Assembly: GCF_003026355.1 (NCBI RefSeq)
Contig: NZ_PYON01000012.1
Coordinates: forward strand, 85,209 to 149,208
Reading direction: 5' to 3'
Length of the DNA stretch: 64,000 nucleotides
Source: Photobacterium kishitanii
Lineage (GTDB): Bacteria > Pseudomonadota > Gammaproteobacteria > Enterobacterales > Vibrionaceae
Under the pieces are notes generated by a model that made no database searches, was not told where the DNA came from, and saw only the letters and a list, made by a program, of their open reading frames with translations. Shown one piece after another: positions 9,241 to 17,893 of the stretch; the stretch's first letter is position 1; each line of letters begins with the position of its first letter. The position numbers were made by a program, and so were the translations under genes.

Positions 9241-10845
9241 TTGATATCTACCGCAAACATTACAATGCAATTTGGCGCTGAGCCGTTATTTGAAAACATT
9301 TCAGCTAAGTTTGGCAACGGTAACCGTTATGGTCTTATTGGTGCTAATGGTTGCGGCAAATCAACCTTCATGAAAATCCTTAGTGGCACACTAGCCCCAA
9401 GCTCTGGCAACGTGTCTATTTCTCCTGGACAACGTTTAGGTACCCTAAGCCAAGACCAGTTTGCGTTTGAGCAATACACGGTTGTTGATGCGGTAATTAT
9501 GGGTGATGCAGCGTTATGGAAAGTAAAACAAGAACGTGATCGTATTTATGCTCTGCCAGAAATGACAGAAGAAGACGGCATGGCTGTGGCTGAACTAGAA
9601 AGCGAATTCGCAGAAATGGATGGCTACAGTGCAGAAAGCCGTGCTGGGCAGTTACTGCTTGATGCTGGTATAGATGAAGAGCTTCACTATGGCTTAATGT
9701 CACAAGTAGCACCTGGTTGGAAATTACGTGTGCTATTAGCACAGGCTTTATTCTCTAACCCTGATATTTTGCTACTTGATGAACCAACCAACAACTTGGA
9801 CATCCACACGATTAACTGGCTTGCTGGTGAGTTAAATCAGCGTAAATGTACCATGATCATTATTTCTCACGACCGTCACTTCTTGAACTCTGTATGTACT
9901 CACATGGCAGATATCGATTACGGCGAATTACGTATTTACCCTGGTAACTACGAAAAATTCATTGAGGCATCATCTCTGATTCAAGAACAATTATTATCAG
10001 AAAATGCTAAGAAAAGTGCTGAAATTAGTGAGTTACAAGACTTCGTAAACCGCTTTGGCGCTAATGCATCAAAAGCAAAACAAGCAAGTTCTCGCGCGAA
10101 AAAAATGGATAAAATCAAACTTGATGAAGTAAAGTCTTCAAGTCGATTAAAACCATCATTAAGTTTCAAGCCAGGTAAAGCGCTTTACCGCCAAGCACTG
10201 ATTCTAGAAGAACTCGGTCATGGCTTTGATGGGGAAACATTATTTGAAGGCGGCGACTTAATTCTAGATGCTGGCTCTAAATTAGCGATCATCGGTGAAA
10301 ACGGTGTTGGTAAAACCACCATGTTACGTTGTTTAGTTAATGAACTAAAACAAAACCACGGTGTGATTAAATGGTCTGAAAATGCATCAATCGGTTACTG
10401 TCCTCAAGATAGTTCAGCTGACTTTGATAACGATTTAGGTATCTTTGATTGGATTTCACAATGGCGTACTAAAGATCATGATGATCTAGCCGTACGTAGT
10501 ATCTTAGGCCGTTTATTATTTACAGCTGACGATATCAATAAAAAAGTGAAGAACTGTTCTGGTGGTGAGAAAAACCGTTTAATCTTTGGCAAACTAATGA
10601 TGCTAAATATTAACGTATTGGTAATGGATGAACCAACTAACCACATGGACATGGAAGCAATTGAAGCGTTAAACAACGCCCTAAAAGTATATGAAGGCAC
10701 GTTGATTTTTGTAAGCCATGACCGCGAATTCGTATCATCATTAGCTACACGCATTATTGATATTCGTGAAAAGAAAGTGGTTAACTTCCACGGCACATTT
10801 GACGAATACATGTCAAACCTAGCCCTTGAAGGTAAAGTTGCTTAA
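9241..10845 (+). CDS. ybiT: ABC-F ATPase YbiT
   Basis: A 534-aa soluble ABC-F protein with two nucleotide-binding domains and no membrane segments. NBD1 has GANGCGKST (about 34-42), a degenerate signature in [15 protein letters not shown] and [14 protein letters not shown]2 has [24 protein letters not shown] and [10 protein letters not shown]. The charged linker near 245-300 is the P-site tRNA interaction motif of the family. ABC-F proteins act on ribosomes. The start is a TTG preceded by AGGA with proper spacing, and the [12 protein letters not shown] beginning matches YbiT orthologues. Monocistronic, closed by a hairpin. Confidence 0.95.
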   Translation: MISTANITMQFGAEPLFENISAKFGNGNRYGLIGANGCGKSTFMKILSGTLAPSSGNVSISPGQRLGTLSQDQFAFEQYTVVDAVIMGDAALWKVKQERDRIYALPEMTEEDGMAVAELESEFAEMDGYSAESRAGQLLLDAGIDEELHYGLMSQVAPGWKLRVLLAQALFSNPDILLLDEPTNNLDIHTINWLAGELNQRKCTMIIISHDRHFLNSVCTHMADIDYGELRIYPGNYEKFIEASSLIQEQLLSENAKKSAEISELQDFVNRFGANASKAKQASSRAKKMDKIKLDEVKSSSRLKPSLSFKPGKALYRQALILEELGHGFDGETLFEGGDLILDAGSKLAIIGENGVGKTTMLRCLVNELKQNHGVIKWSENASIGYCPQDSSADFDNDLGIFDWISQWRTKDHDDLAVRSILGRLLFTADDINKKVKNCSGGEKNRLIFGKLMMLNINVLVMDEPTNHMDMEAIEALNNALKVYEGTLIFVSHDREFVSSLATRIIDIREKKVVNFHGTFDEYMSNLALEGKVA

Positions 10846-10855
10846 TACATGATAC

Positions 10856-10893
10856 AAGTAGCAAGTTATCGCATTTGATATAACTTGCTACTT
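10856..10893. terminator. Bidirectional hairpin between ybiT and the oxidoreductase gene
   Basis: A perfect 14-bp stem (10856-10869 with 10880-10893) sits between convergent genes. The T-tracts are weak. Confidence 0.7.
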
Positions 10894-10937
10894 CACCATC
10901 TAAATATCTACCTTAACAGTGTCATTATAATCCAGCG

Positions 10938-11912
10938 TTATATTGCTAATATTTGCGACATAACCCACCCGGTATGCGCAGCAGTTTTACCTGTAGATGG
11001 ATGCGGCAAGCCTTCTAACAATTGCTTTCGCATATTATCAATATGATATAACTGAATATTAGTCGGATTTTCAATGATGATTTGTTGCTCTTTATCACCA
11101 GAAATAACCTCTATTGGCGCTTCATCAAACACTGAAAAGCGAATTTCACCTTGGCTTCCATAAATCACGACTTTATCTTGCCGTGAATGACCACCAAAAT
11201 TCCAACTTCCACTTCCAGTCACCCCATTAGTATGTAACCAACACGCACTCACAGCATCTAACGCGGTATATAAATGCTGTTGATTAATACCTATCCCTTT
11301 TACGCTTGCAAAATCACCCAACAAATATCCAAATAAGTCTAAACCATGGCTCGCTAAGTCATCAAAATAACCACCAGCTGCAATCGTTTTATCCGTACGC
11401 CAGTTATATTGCTGCGAGAGATCCATTGGATTAGCTGGCTTATTCAAATGCCAACTAATATGACGTATATCTCCAATTTCACCATCATCAAGTAGCTGCT
11501 TGATATGATTAAAACGCGGTAAAGAACGACGATAATAAGCAACAAATAATGGTAACTGTGCTGCTTCAAATGCAGCAACAATCGCTTGGCAATCTGCATA
11601 ATTTGGCGCTAATGGCTTCTCGACACAACAAATTTTCCCTGCTTGAGCGACCTTCAAAGCCAACTCTTTATGGCTATCAGGTGGGGTGGCAATATATATT
11701 GCGTCAATCATCGGATCATTAATAAGGACATCAGCATCGGCAAATACTGTCTCTATATTGTGTCGCTGAGCATAATCTTGCGCTAGAACTTGGTCACGGC
11801 GCATAACAGCCGCTAATGTGAAATTTGATACTTTATGATAAGCAGGTCCGCTCTTAACCTCAGTGACTGCACCACAACCAATCATGCCCCACCGGATCAT
11901 CTTCGTGTTCAT
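10938..11912 (-). CDS. Gfo/Idh/MocA family oxidoreductase
   Basis: A 324-aa cytoplasmic NAD(P)-dependent dehydrogenase of the Gfo/Idh/MocA family. The N-terminal Rossmann motif GMIGCGAVTEVKSGPAY, the cofactor-side IYIATPPDSH and the catalytic EKP (VEKPLAPN, about 97-104) are all present, and DLASHGLDL carries the conserved Asp/His of the substrate domain. The start has an AAAAGGA site 8 nt upstream. The substrate, probably a sugar or polyol, cannot be told. It has no operon partner and faces ppiB divergently across 110 nt. Confidence 0.9.
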   Translation of the reverse strand: MNTKMIRWGMIGCGAVTEVKSGPAYHKVSNFTLAAVMRRDQVLAQDYAQRHNIETVFADADVLINDPMIDAIYIATPPDSHKELALKVAQAGKICCVEKPLAPNYADCQAIVAAFEAAQLPLFVAYYRRSLPRFNHIKQLLDDGEIGDIRHISWHLNKPANPMDLSQQYNWRTDKTIAAGGYFDDLASHGLDLFGYLLGDFASVKGIGINQQHLYTALDAVSACWLHTNGVTGSGSWNFGGHSRQDKVVIYGSQGEIRFSVFDEAPIEVISGDKEQQIIIENPTNIQLYHIDNMRKQLLEGLPHPSTGKTAAHTGWVMSQILAI

Positions 11913-12022
11913 TACTTAATTCCTTTTCATGGTTATTATTGCTCTGTCACTCACTGTAGTCGCTATAGTTTATGCTATAAATTACGTATACTACGAACAA
12001 GAATTCCAATTAGATAGTTACT

Positions 12023-12523
12023 ATGACAACCATTACTTTAATTACCAATGTCGGTAATATTGATATTAGCCTTAATAAACAGAAAGCTCCTGTCACTGTA
12101 CGAAATTTTATTCAATATTGCCGTGATGGTTTTTACAACGATACAATTTTTCATCGTGTTATTGCAGGCTTTATGATTCAAGGCGGTGGTCATAGCAAAG
12201 ATTTAATTGAAAAGCCAACTCGAGACCCGATTGTAAATGAAGCTAATCGTGGTCTTAAAAACACCATCGGTACGATAGCAATGGCGCGTACAGACGCTCC
12301 CCATTCAGCAACGGCACAATTTTTTATTAATCTCGCTGATAATGATTTTCTAGATTACACAGCAACAACAAATAGCGGTTGGGGTTATACCGTCTTCGGC
12401 AATGTAACGGCGGGGATGGAGGTTGTAAACCATATCGCCCAAGTTAATACGACAACAACACAAGGCCATGATGATGTGCCGTGTAGTGCAATTATCATCA
12501 AACAAGTAACGATTACTGAATAA
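12023..12523 (+). CDS. ppiB: Peptidyl-prolyl cis-trans isomerase B
   Basis: A 166-aa cytoplasmic cyclophilin. It has no signal peptide, which favours PpiB over periplasmic PpiA. Active-site blocks are FHRVIAGFMIQGGG (Arg, Phe, Met, Gln), MARTDAPHSATAQFFINLADNDFLD and WGYTVFGNVTAGMEVV. It catalyses proline isomerisation during protein folding. No strong Shine-Dalgarno is visible before the ATG, but the protein begins at the usual family position. Confidence 0.95.
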   Translation: MTTITLITNVGNIDISLNKQKAPVTVRNFIQYCRDGFYNDTIFHRVIAGFMIQGGGHSKDLIEKPTRDPIVNEANRGLKNTIGTIAMARTDAPHSATAQFFINLADNDFLDYTATTNSGWGYTVFGNVTAGMEVVNHIAQVNTTTTQGHDDVPCSAIIIKQVTITE

Positions 12524-12590
12524 GCATTCTTTTATTATGTAGGAGCGTTGAATGATAGCCACCACTCCTACTGCAACACTAAATGGTTAA

Positions 12591-12959
12591 TTAACGTGAT
12601 AACGCTTTCGTTTTAGTAATAATCTCAGCATTCTTCGCTGAAATAGGCATTACTTTTAGCGCATGCACATTACTTCCGCCAGTATTACCAATCGGTACAC
12701 CATCGATAGCTGTCAATAATGCAGCACCTATGATACGTATTAACTGACCACTGATTTCTTTAATATCACGTTGTTTAATCGCCCAACGCAACATCAAATA
12801 ATGTACTTTAACATGCCAATAGGTTGATTCCTGACCTAACACATGCGCATTTTCCAAATGTCGAAATGCTGTTATAGGATCATCTTTTTTTTGAGCTCGA
12901 TATGCACGAATCATTTCTTTTTTAACATAAGGAGCTATGTTTTGGCTAAAATTACTCAT
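12591..12959 (-). CDS. DUF3703 family protein
   Basis: A 122-aa soluble protein of the DUF3703 family. The diagnostic pattern is HLENAHVLGQ, HVKVHYLMLRWAIKQRD, GQLIRIIGAALLT and PIGNTGGSNVHALKVMPIS near the C-terminus. Conserved His and Arg residues suggest a binding or catalytic role, but no function is established. An AGGGA site precedes the ATG. It is followed upstream on the same strand by the ybjQ-like gene (50-nt gap), so co-transcription is possible. Confidence 0.85.
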   Translation of the reverse strand: MSNFSQNIAPYVKKEMIRAYRAQKKDDPITAFRHLENAHVLGQESTYWHVKVHYLMLRWAIKQRDIKEISGQLIRIIGAALLTAIDGVPIGNTGGSNVHALKVMPISAKNAEIITKTKALSR

Positions 12960-13008
12960 TATCCCTCCGAGTTATTATTCATCCTTAAATAATTAACCTA
13001 CGATAGTT

Positions 13009-13326
13009 CTATTCGCGTAGCGTTACAGCAGTACCAAACGCTAATAATTCACAAGAACCATCCATAATTGCACTCGTTGTAAATCGAACGCCAACAACAG
13101 CGTCTGCACCTAATGCTGAAGCATCTGCTTCTAAGCGTGTCATTGCTTGCGCACGTGCCTCATTAAACATTTCGGTATATCCTTTTAATTCTCCTCCAAC
13201 AATTCCTTTTAAACTTGCCATAATATCACGGCCAATATGCTTAGATTGCACCACATTACCTGTTACTACACCTAGTATAGCGATAATCTCATGCCCAGGA
13301 ACCGTTTCTGTTGTTGAAAAAATCAT
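13009..13326 (-). CDS. YbjQ/UPF0145 family protein
   Basis: A 105-aa protein covering the whole YbjQ (UPF0145) domain: STTETVPGHEI, VTGNVVQSKHIGRD, the loop GGELKGYTEMFNEAR and LGADAVVGVRFTTS. Members are small homopentameric proteins thought to bind metal or a small ligand; the function is unknown. A GAGGAA site lies upstream of the ATG. It points the same way as the DUF3703 gene. Confidence 0.9.
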   Translation of the reverse strand: MIFSTTETVPGHEIIAILGVVTGNVVQSKHIGRDIMASLKGIVGGELKGYTEMFNEARAQAMTRLEADASALGADAVVGVRFTTSAIMDGSCELLAFGTAVTLRE

Positions 13327-13462
13327 TATATGAAATTCCTCTTAATGATAATTATGAGACACTCAATAAATCAAATACATCTAATTATATATTCCACAAT
13401 AAAGGAGGTCCCCTCTCAATACAACAAAGGCTGAAAAATATGTGACAGAAACACCTGCTTAC

Positions 13463-13501
13463 ATGTAAACTATTGAGTTTACATTTTTTGCCTGATATAC
13501 T
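13463..13501 (+). promoter_or_regulatory. Promoter with overlapping inverted repeat
   Basis: TTGAGT (13473-13478) and TATACT (13496-13501) are 17 nt apart, a good sigma-70 promoter 30 nt before the ATG at 13532. An 8-bp inverted repeat ATGTAAAC / GTTTACAT (13463-13470 and 13477-13484, 6-nt gap) covers the -35 box and looks like an operator. It resembles, but does not have the spacing of, a TyrR box. Confidence 0.55.
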
Positions 13502-13531
13502 TTTTATACAAATTCAATAGAGTGTAAAAAA

Positions 13532-13906
13532 ATGAAAAAAGGCTTAATTGGACTAGCTCTACTTGCAGGTGGTCTTGTCACATCTCTTCCAGCAACTGCC
13601 GGTACGTTTACTTTAGGCCACACTTGGCTACTTGAAATTGGTAACGTTAAAGGAAAGATCCCATTTCCAATTTGTCGTAATGCAAAAGGTTTTAAAATCG
13701 AAGCGCAACGTGATCTTAAACTTGATCGTGTAAAAGTACGCTTCCGCAATGGCGAAGAAAAAACCTATAATTATTATCGCGATGTGAAAAAAGATAAAGA
13801 TACAGGCGCACGTCTATTTGGCTATGAGCGTTGTATTAAGCATATTGAAGTATCAGGAAACTCTGAAGGTACTCGTGCAGGCGTTAAAGTAATCGGTATC
13901 GATTAA
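13532..13906 (+). CDS. Secreted DUF2541-like protein
   Basis: A 124-aa protein with a clear signal peptide (residues 1-23, LPATAG). The mature part is basic and has two cysteines, in FPICRNAKGFKIEA and YERCIKHIEVSG, probably bridged in the periplasm. This layout, with VKVRFRNGE in between and a KVIGID end, resembles the DUF2541 family (YaaI of Escherichia coli), whose function is unknown. It has its own promoter with an inverted repeat and its own terminator. The family assignment is by pattern and is moderate. Confidence 0.7.
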   Translation: MKKGLIGLALLAGGLVTSLPATAGTFTLGHTWLLEIGNVKGKIPFPICRNAKGFKIEAQRDLKLDRVKVRFRNGEEKTYNYYRDVKKDKDTGARLFGYERCIKHIEVSGNSEGTRAGVKVIGID

Positions 13907-13940
13907 TACGCCTTAGAATTAAAGAGGTATTAATCTAAAT

Positions 13941-13987
13941 AGCGTAATATGAACCTATTTTTTAAGGTCTCGTATTACGCTTTTTTA
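13941..13987 (+). terminator. Rho-independent terminator
   Basis: Stem AGCGTAATA / TATTACGCT (13941-13949 with 13973-13981) with an inner ACCT/AGGT pair, followed by TTTTT. It ends the secreted-protein gene at 13532. Confidence 0.85.
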
Positions 13988-14006
13988 TTACTCCGCAATA
14001 ATATTA

Positions 14007-14597
14007 CTATCCTACAGATTTAGAATTAATAATAATTTGTGCTATTACATTTGAAATAATGGCTGATATAGCAAGAAATACAAAATAAAATGCTATTATA
14101 TCTACAGCAGAAACAGTAAAGTTCAATGCCTTTGCTACCCCAAGCACGATTGGAAATAACCAAGAGACAAAAGAAATGGCTCCTACAGCAGCAATTAGCA
14201 TCATCTCATGTCTCGTTAGAGTCTTTAATAGTGTCGAGCCGACTGATTTTTTTATCTTTGGTATAATTAATTTATGTACAAAATAACCATTAACAGTCAA
14301 TATTAATACAATGAATAACTTACCCCATATTTTTTGATTCTGTAAATTTTCTGGCGCATAAAAATAATAATGGGCAATAAAAAGCAGTCCAGAAATCCAC
14401 AATAATGCTAGGCCTGCAAATACAAATTTAGATGCAAATTCAATCAGTTGATATTTATCTTTAGATATTTCATTTTTAAAATACTTTATAATAAAAGCGT
14501 CGAGCATCCAAGCACAGCCAAGTCCAATTGCTAACCCAGATAGATGCATAAATTTAATTAAACATTTAAGGTTCAAACTAGAAAATAGATCTTCCAT
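14007..14597 (-). CDS. Multi-pass membrane protein, unknown
   Basis: A 196-aa membrane protein with about five hydrophobic stretches (near 15-35, 50-70, 88-108, 130-152 and 165-188) and basic cytoplasmic loops. The MHLSGLAIGLGCAWMLDAF opening, with a His in helix 1, recalls heme- or copper-related small membrane proteins, but I cannot name a family. GGA lies 7 nt before the ATG. It stands alone in AT-rich surroundings. Confidence 0.7.
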   Translation of the reverse strand: MEDLFSSLNLKCLIKFMHLSGLAIGLGCAWMLDAFIIKYFKNEISKDKYQLIEFASKFVFAGLALLWISGLLFIAHYYFYAPENLQNQKIWGKLFIVLILTVNGYFVHKLIIPKIKKSVGSTLLKTLTRHEMMLIAAVGAISFVSWLFPIVLGVAKALNFTVSAVDIIAFYFVFLAISAIISNVIAQIIINSKSVG

Positions 14598-14883
14598 GAC
14601 ACATCCATATAATATATAAATTAATTGGTGTTGTATTAAATAACTATTATTTAATCATCCGTAAAATACCATCATTATCAAAAACAAAAAATAGCATTAT
14701 TATATAACTAATAACCACTAGTTTTATCTTTATTAATAACATTATATTCATTACTATTTGTTATATTAATAATATATAATAACAACTCATTATTAATATT
14801 TTTTAATCCGCTTTAATCGATGACCAACAAGCACTGAAATGAAATTTATATTCTAATACTATTCATTACATAGATAAAAATAT
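14598..14883. other. AT-rich intergenic stretch
   Basis: No credible open frame or RNA gene is seen between the membrane-protein gene and the hairpin at 14884. The stretch is very AT-rich, with TTATTAATA-like runs, and must hold the promoter of the minus-strand gene at 14597. Confidence 0.6.
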
Positions 14884-14916
14884 CTCGATAATATCCACAT
14901 AATAAATATTATCGAG
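14884..14916 (-). terminator. Hairpin after the 106-aa unknown gene
   Basis: A perfect 11-bp stem CTCGATAATAT / ATATTATCGAG lies just past the stop of the minus-strand gene at 14923, followed on that strand by ATATTTTTA. Confidence 0.75.
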
Positions 14917-14922
14917 CAATTT

Positions 14923-15243
14923 TTATAAATCACTGCAACTGCAGGTTACAGCTGGAAAGTAAGTCATTTTATTATTGCGAAATAGAACCATGGCCGTATC
15001 AATGAAAGAAACAATATTATTACGTTGTTTAGTAAGTGGCTGCTCATAAATCCAACCACTACAGCCATAACCCACTAAGGGTAAAGTTTCACGATCAATA
15101 GCTTGATCCTCGGCAATTTCAATAATAAGAGTGGTTGATGTCGATGATAAACACCACGAGTAACCTTGCACTTCCCCGCTGCCACTCACTTTAGAATTAA
15201 TACTAATAACACCACGATAATACTGGTTATTTATTTCAATCAT
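14923..15243 (-). CDS. Unknown 106-aa protein
   Basis: I do not recognise this protein. It has no signal peptide or membrane helix and is predicted to be mostly beta-strand (alternating ISINSKVSGSGEVQGYSW and TTLIIEIAED). Five cysteines are present, with a C-terminal CSCSDL end and one in YGCSGW. AGG lies upstream of the ATG and a hairpin follows the stop, so it is probably a real, single-gene unit. Confidence 0.6.
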   Translation of the reverse strand: MIEINNQYYRGVISINSKVSGSGEVQGYSWCLSSTSTTLIIEIAEDQAIDRETLPLVGYGCSGWIYEQPLTKQRNNIVSFIDTAMVLFRNNKMTYFPAVTCSCSDL

Positions 15244-15579
15244 TCTTTTAGCCTAATATTCTTATAAATAATTTTTAAGACATTTACTCATACACACTAT
15301 AGTAAAAAACTTAAAATACAAGAAGATAGAAAACTGTAGATTATAAGTATGCACAAATAGCAACTAAAGAATCAGGTTAAGTAATAATTAAACCCTTATT
15401 AATGATATTAAATTTTACAAAAATAAAAATAGCGCTATAGTTTGCATACTGCTTGGTTAGCACAATAATACAAACGTCTTATTTGAAAGATAAAGATATA
15501 ATACTAGTATTATATTTCCTATAAAAAGTAGATATATCACAGGCTATTTGTGAATATTATCTCATTGAAAAGTAATGTT
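15244..15579. other. AT-rich divergent intergenic region
   Basis: This gap separates the divergent genes at 15243 (-) and 15580 (+) and should contain both promoters. I see no further gene or convincing operator. Confidence 0.6.
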
Positions 15580-16701
15580 ATGTCAAATAATAAACAACAA
15601 ATCGAATTACAAAAAGAAATGGGTCCTAACTGGTTTGCATCCGTTATGGGTACAGGTATTATCGCCAATGCTGCTGTTGGTCTACCTTTTATAGGTAAAA
15701 GCTTAGTTGGATTTTCAACCGTCGTTTGGTTGATTGCTTTTGCTATGCTGATTTTTATGACAATCTTTAAAAGTTATCAGACAATCACTAGACCACACAT
15801 TATTAGACGCCAATTTAACGATCCCGTTATGTCGCAGTTCTTTGGTGCTCCACCGATGGCGTTTCTAACTGTCGCTGGCGGTACACTTTTACTTGGTCCT
15901 CACCTTTTCGGCCAAAGTCTTGCGCTTAACATTGCTTGGCCACTATTTTGGATTGGTACTATAAGCGGTATTATTACAGCAATTATTATTCCTTACCGTT
16001 TATTTACTCATAATGAAGTACATGATGATGCGGCATTTGGTGGTTGGTTAATGCCAGTTGTACCTCCTATGGTATCTGCAACAATTGGTTCAATGTTTAT
16101 ATCACATATGTCTCATTCAGCAGCTCAACAAACTCTACTTTACGGCATGTATGCCTGTTTCGGTATCAGTTTAATGGCATCTGTTATTATTATTACGCTG
16201 ATTTGGAGTCGTCTAGCGCATGCTGGTACATCAGGCAGTGCTCGTGTGCCAACATTGTGGATTGTATTAGGTCCACTAGGCCAATCTATTACTGCTGCGG
16301 GTTGTTTAGGTACCGCTGCATTGATCACTGTTAATGAACCTATTGCAAGTGCAATGAATGTGATGGCAATTTTATATGGCGTGCCTATTTGGGGCTTTGC
16401 TATGTTGTGGTTCTGTGTGGCAGCATTATTAACTCTACGTGCTATGCGTCGTAAAATGCCATTCGCATTAACGTGGTGGGCATTTACCTTCCCCGTTGGT
16501 ACATGTGTAACAGGTACAACACAGTTAGCACACCATACTGGTTTACCGGCTTTTCAATGGGCTGCAATTATTCTATTCGCGTTCTTAATTTTAGCGTGGG
16601 TTACAGCAGCATTAGGAACATTGAAAGGCTTTAAACAAGGTAAGATCTTCCATAACCCGACATCGGTTATTCATATTAAATCGAAGAAAGGTAACAACTA
16701 A
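15580..16701 (+). CDS. TDT-family (TehA/Mae1/SLAC1) anion or dicarboxylate transporter
   Basis: A 373-aa inner-membrane protein with ten hydrophobic segments, as in the tellurite-resistance/dicarboxylate transporter family. The opening GPNWFASVMGTGIIANA and FGAPPMAFLTVAGG are family signatures, and Phe-rich helices line the pore in the TehA structure. The substrate could be malate-like dicarboxylates, sulfite or another anion. I took the ATG at 15580; a GTG at 15550 with a weak AGG before it is an alternative. A strong bidirectional hairpin follows. Confidence 0.85.
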   Translation: MSNNKQQIELQKEMGPNWFASVMGTGIIANAAVGLPFIGKSLVGFSTVVWLIAFAMLIFMTIFKSYQTITRPHIIRRQFNDPVMSQFFGAPPMAFLTVAGGTLLLGPHLFGQSLALNIAWPLFWIGTISGIITAIIIPYRLFTHNEVHDDAAFGGWLMPVVPPMVSATIGSMFISHMSHSAAQQTLLYGMYACFGISLMASVIIITLIWSRLAHAGTSGSARVPTLWIVLGPLGQSITAAGCLGTAALITVNEPIASAMNVMAILYGVPIWGFAMLWFCVAALLTLRAMRRKMPFALTWWAFTFPVGTCVTGTTQLAHHTGLPAFQWAAIILFAFLILAWVTAALGTLKGFKQGKIFHNPTSVIHIKSKKGNN

Positions 16702-16711
16702 ATATAGAAAT

Positions 16712-16750
16712 CCCAGTAATCTTTAACTTATAAAGGTTAAAGATTACTGG
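16712..16750. terminator. Bidirectional terminator
   Basis: A long near-perfect stem CCAGTAATCTTTAAC / GTTAAAGATTACTGG between the convergent transporter genes. Confidence 0.85.
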
Positions 16751-16772
16751 ATTATTAATTCTGTGCTTATTA

Positions 16773-17702
16773 TTAAACTTTTACCGTTTTTTGAGCACGT
16801 AGACTTCCAATTACATTCACAAAAGCACCCAAAATAATCATTGCTCCCCCAGCTAATGTCCATACTGAAGGCACTTCACTAAATACTAACCACCCTAGTA
16901 CAATCGAAAACACGACTTGAATATACGAGTAAGCAGTTGCTTTACTTGCAACTTCTGTTTTCATTGCTTTCGTTAAACCCACTTGCCCAAACTGGGTAAA
17001 AATACCCACAAATAACAATAATCCTAATGCTTCTTTAGACGGCATTACAAAATCATTCCCCAGTAATATCACTGATAATGGCAATGCTATCAGCGGAAAA
17101 TAAAGGATGATCACCGAGCTATCCTCAGTCGTACTTAAACGTTTTACAATAATGTAAGACACTCCACTACCAAATGCGCCTAACAGTGCAATACCAATAC
17201 TAAATAGCGGTAACTGTTGAACATGATTTAAGGTTAACCCCGGCCCTACCATCAGTACCAAACCAATGATTGAACAAAATATGCAAAGAATGGTGCTTAT
17301 ATGGATTTTTTCTTTAAGGAAAAGTATCGCTAAAATGGCAGTAAAAACAGGATTAAGATATTGTAAAATAGTCGCTTCAGCTAAAGGTAAGGTTGATACG
17401 GCGTAGTAAACACAAATTAACGCCAATGACCCAGTAACACCACGAGTTAATAATAGCTTTCGATTATTCCCCCACACACAAATACCTTTACGCTTTACAT
17501 CAGCATAACTAATCAGTAATGACACAATAGCTCGCGCTGCCACGATTTCAAATACGGGAATACCATAGGTATGCACTAATTTCACACAACTCGACATCAA
17601 TGAAAATGCAAGTGCTGACATCAGCATATATCTAACGCCAATGGGTATTTTATTTAAAGAGGAATTAATCATGATAGGCAGTTCATTAACATAAATAATC
17701 AT
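16773..17702 (-). CDS. EamA/DMT family transporter
   Basis: A 309-aa inner-membrane protein with ten hydrophobic helices arranged as two EamA repeats (about 25-155 and 170-300). The first repeat has MLMSALAFSLMSSCVKL and EATILQYLNPVFTAILAILFLKE; the second has YSYIQVVFSIVLGWLVFSEVP. Such proteins export amino acids or other metabolites, and the substrate is unknown. No good Shine-Dalgarno is seen before the ATG at 17702; an internal ATG at 17672 is possible. It is divergent from the C69 dipeptidase gene. Confidence 0.88.
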   Translation of the reverse strand: MIIYVNELPIMINSSLNKIPIGVRYMLMSALAFSLMSSCVKLVHTYGIPVFEIVAARAIVSLLISYADVKRKGICVWGNNRKLLLTRGVTGSLALICVYYAVSTLPLAEATILQYLNPVFTAILAILFLKEKIHISTILCIFCSIIGLVLMVGPGLTLNHVQQLPLFSIGIALLGAFGSGVSYIIVKRLSTTEDSSVIILYFPLIALPLSVILLGNDFVMPSKEALGLLLFVGIFTQFGQVGLTKAMKTEVASKATAYSYIQVVFSIVLGWLVFSEVPSVWTLAGGAMIILGAFVNVIGSLRAQKTVKV

Positions 17703-17893
17703 TTTATGAAAAAAAACATCAACCTCGCAAGTGTTATATTGTACCGCTATTTATTAAATCCTAATTGTCACCGTCGTCATTACGGCTGAAAAATGAACTG
17801 AAAATTAACAATATGAGATTTCCATAGCTGATCTGTTCATTTCTACCAACAAGCCTAGAATCAGTATTAATTTTATAAACTTGATTAACTACT

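Noticed and set aside
13464..13483. TyrR box upstream of the secreted DUF2541-like gene
   Set aside because: The halves TGTAAA and TTTACA are 8 nt apart, whereas TyrR boxes have a 6-nt gap.
16044..16334. Plus-strand frame of 96 codons with many Tyr, Cys and Ser
   Set aside because: It is another frame of the TDT transporter gene and has the composition typical of frame-shifted hydrophobic code.
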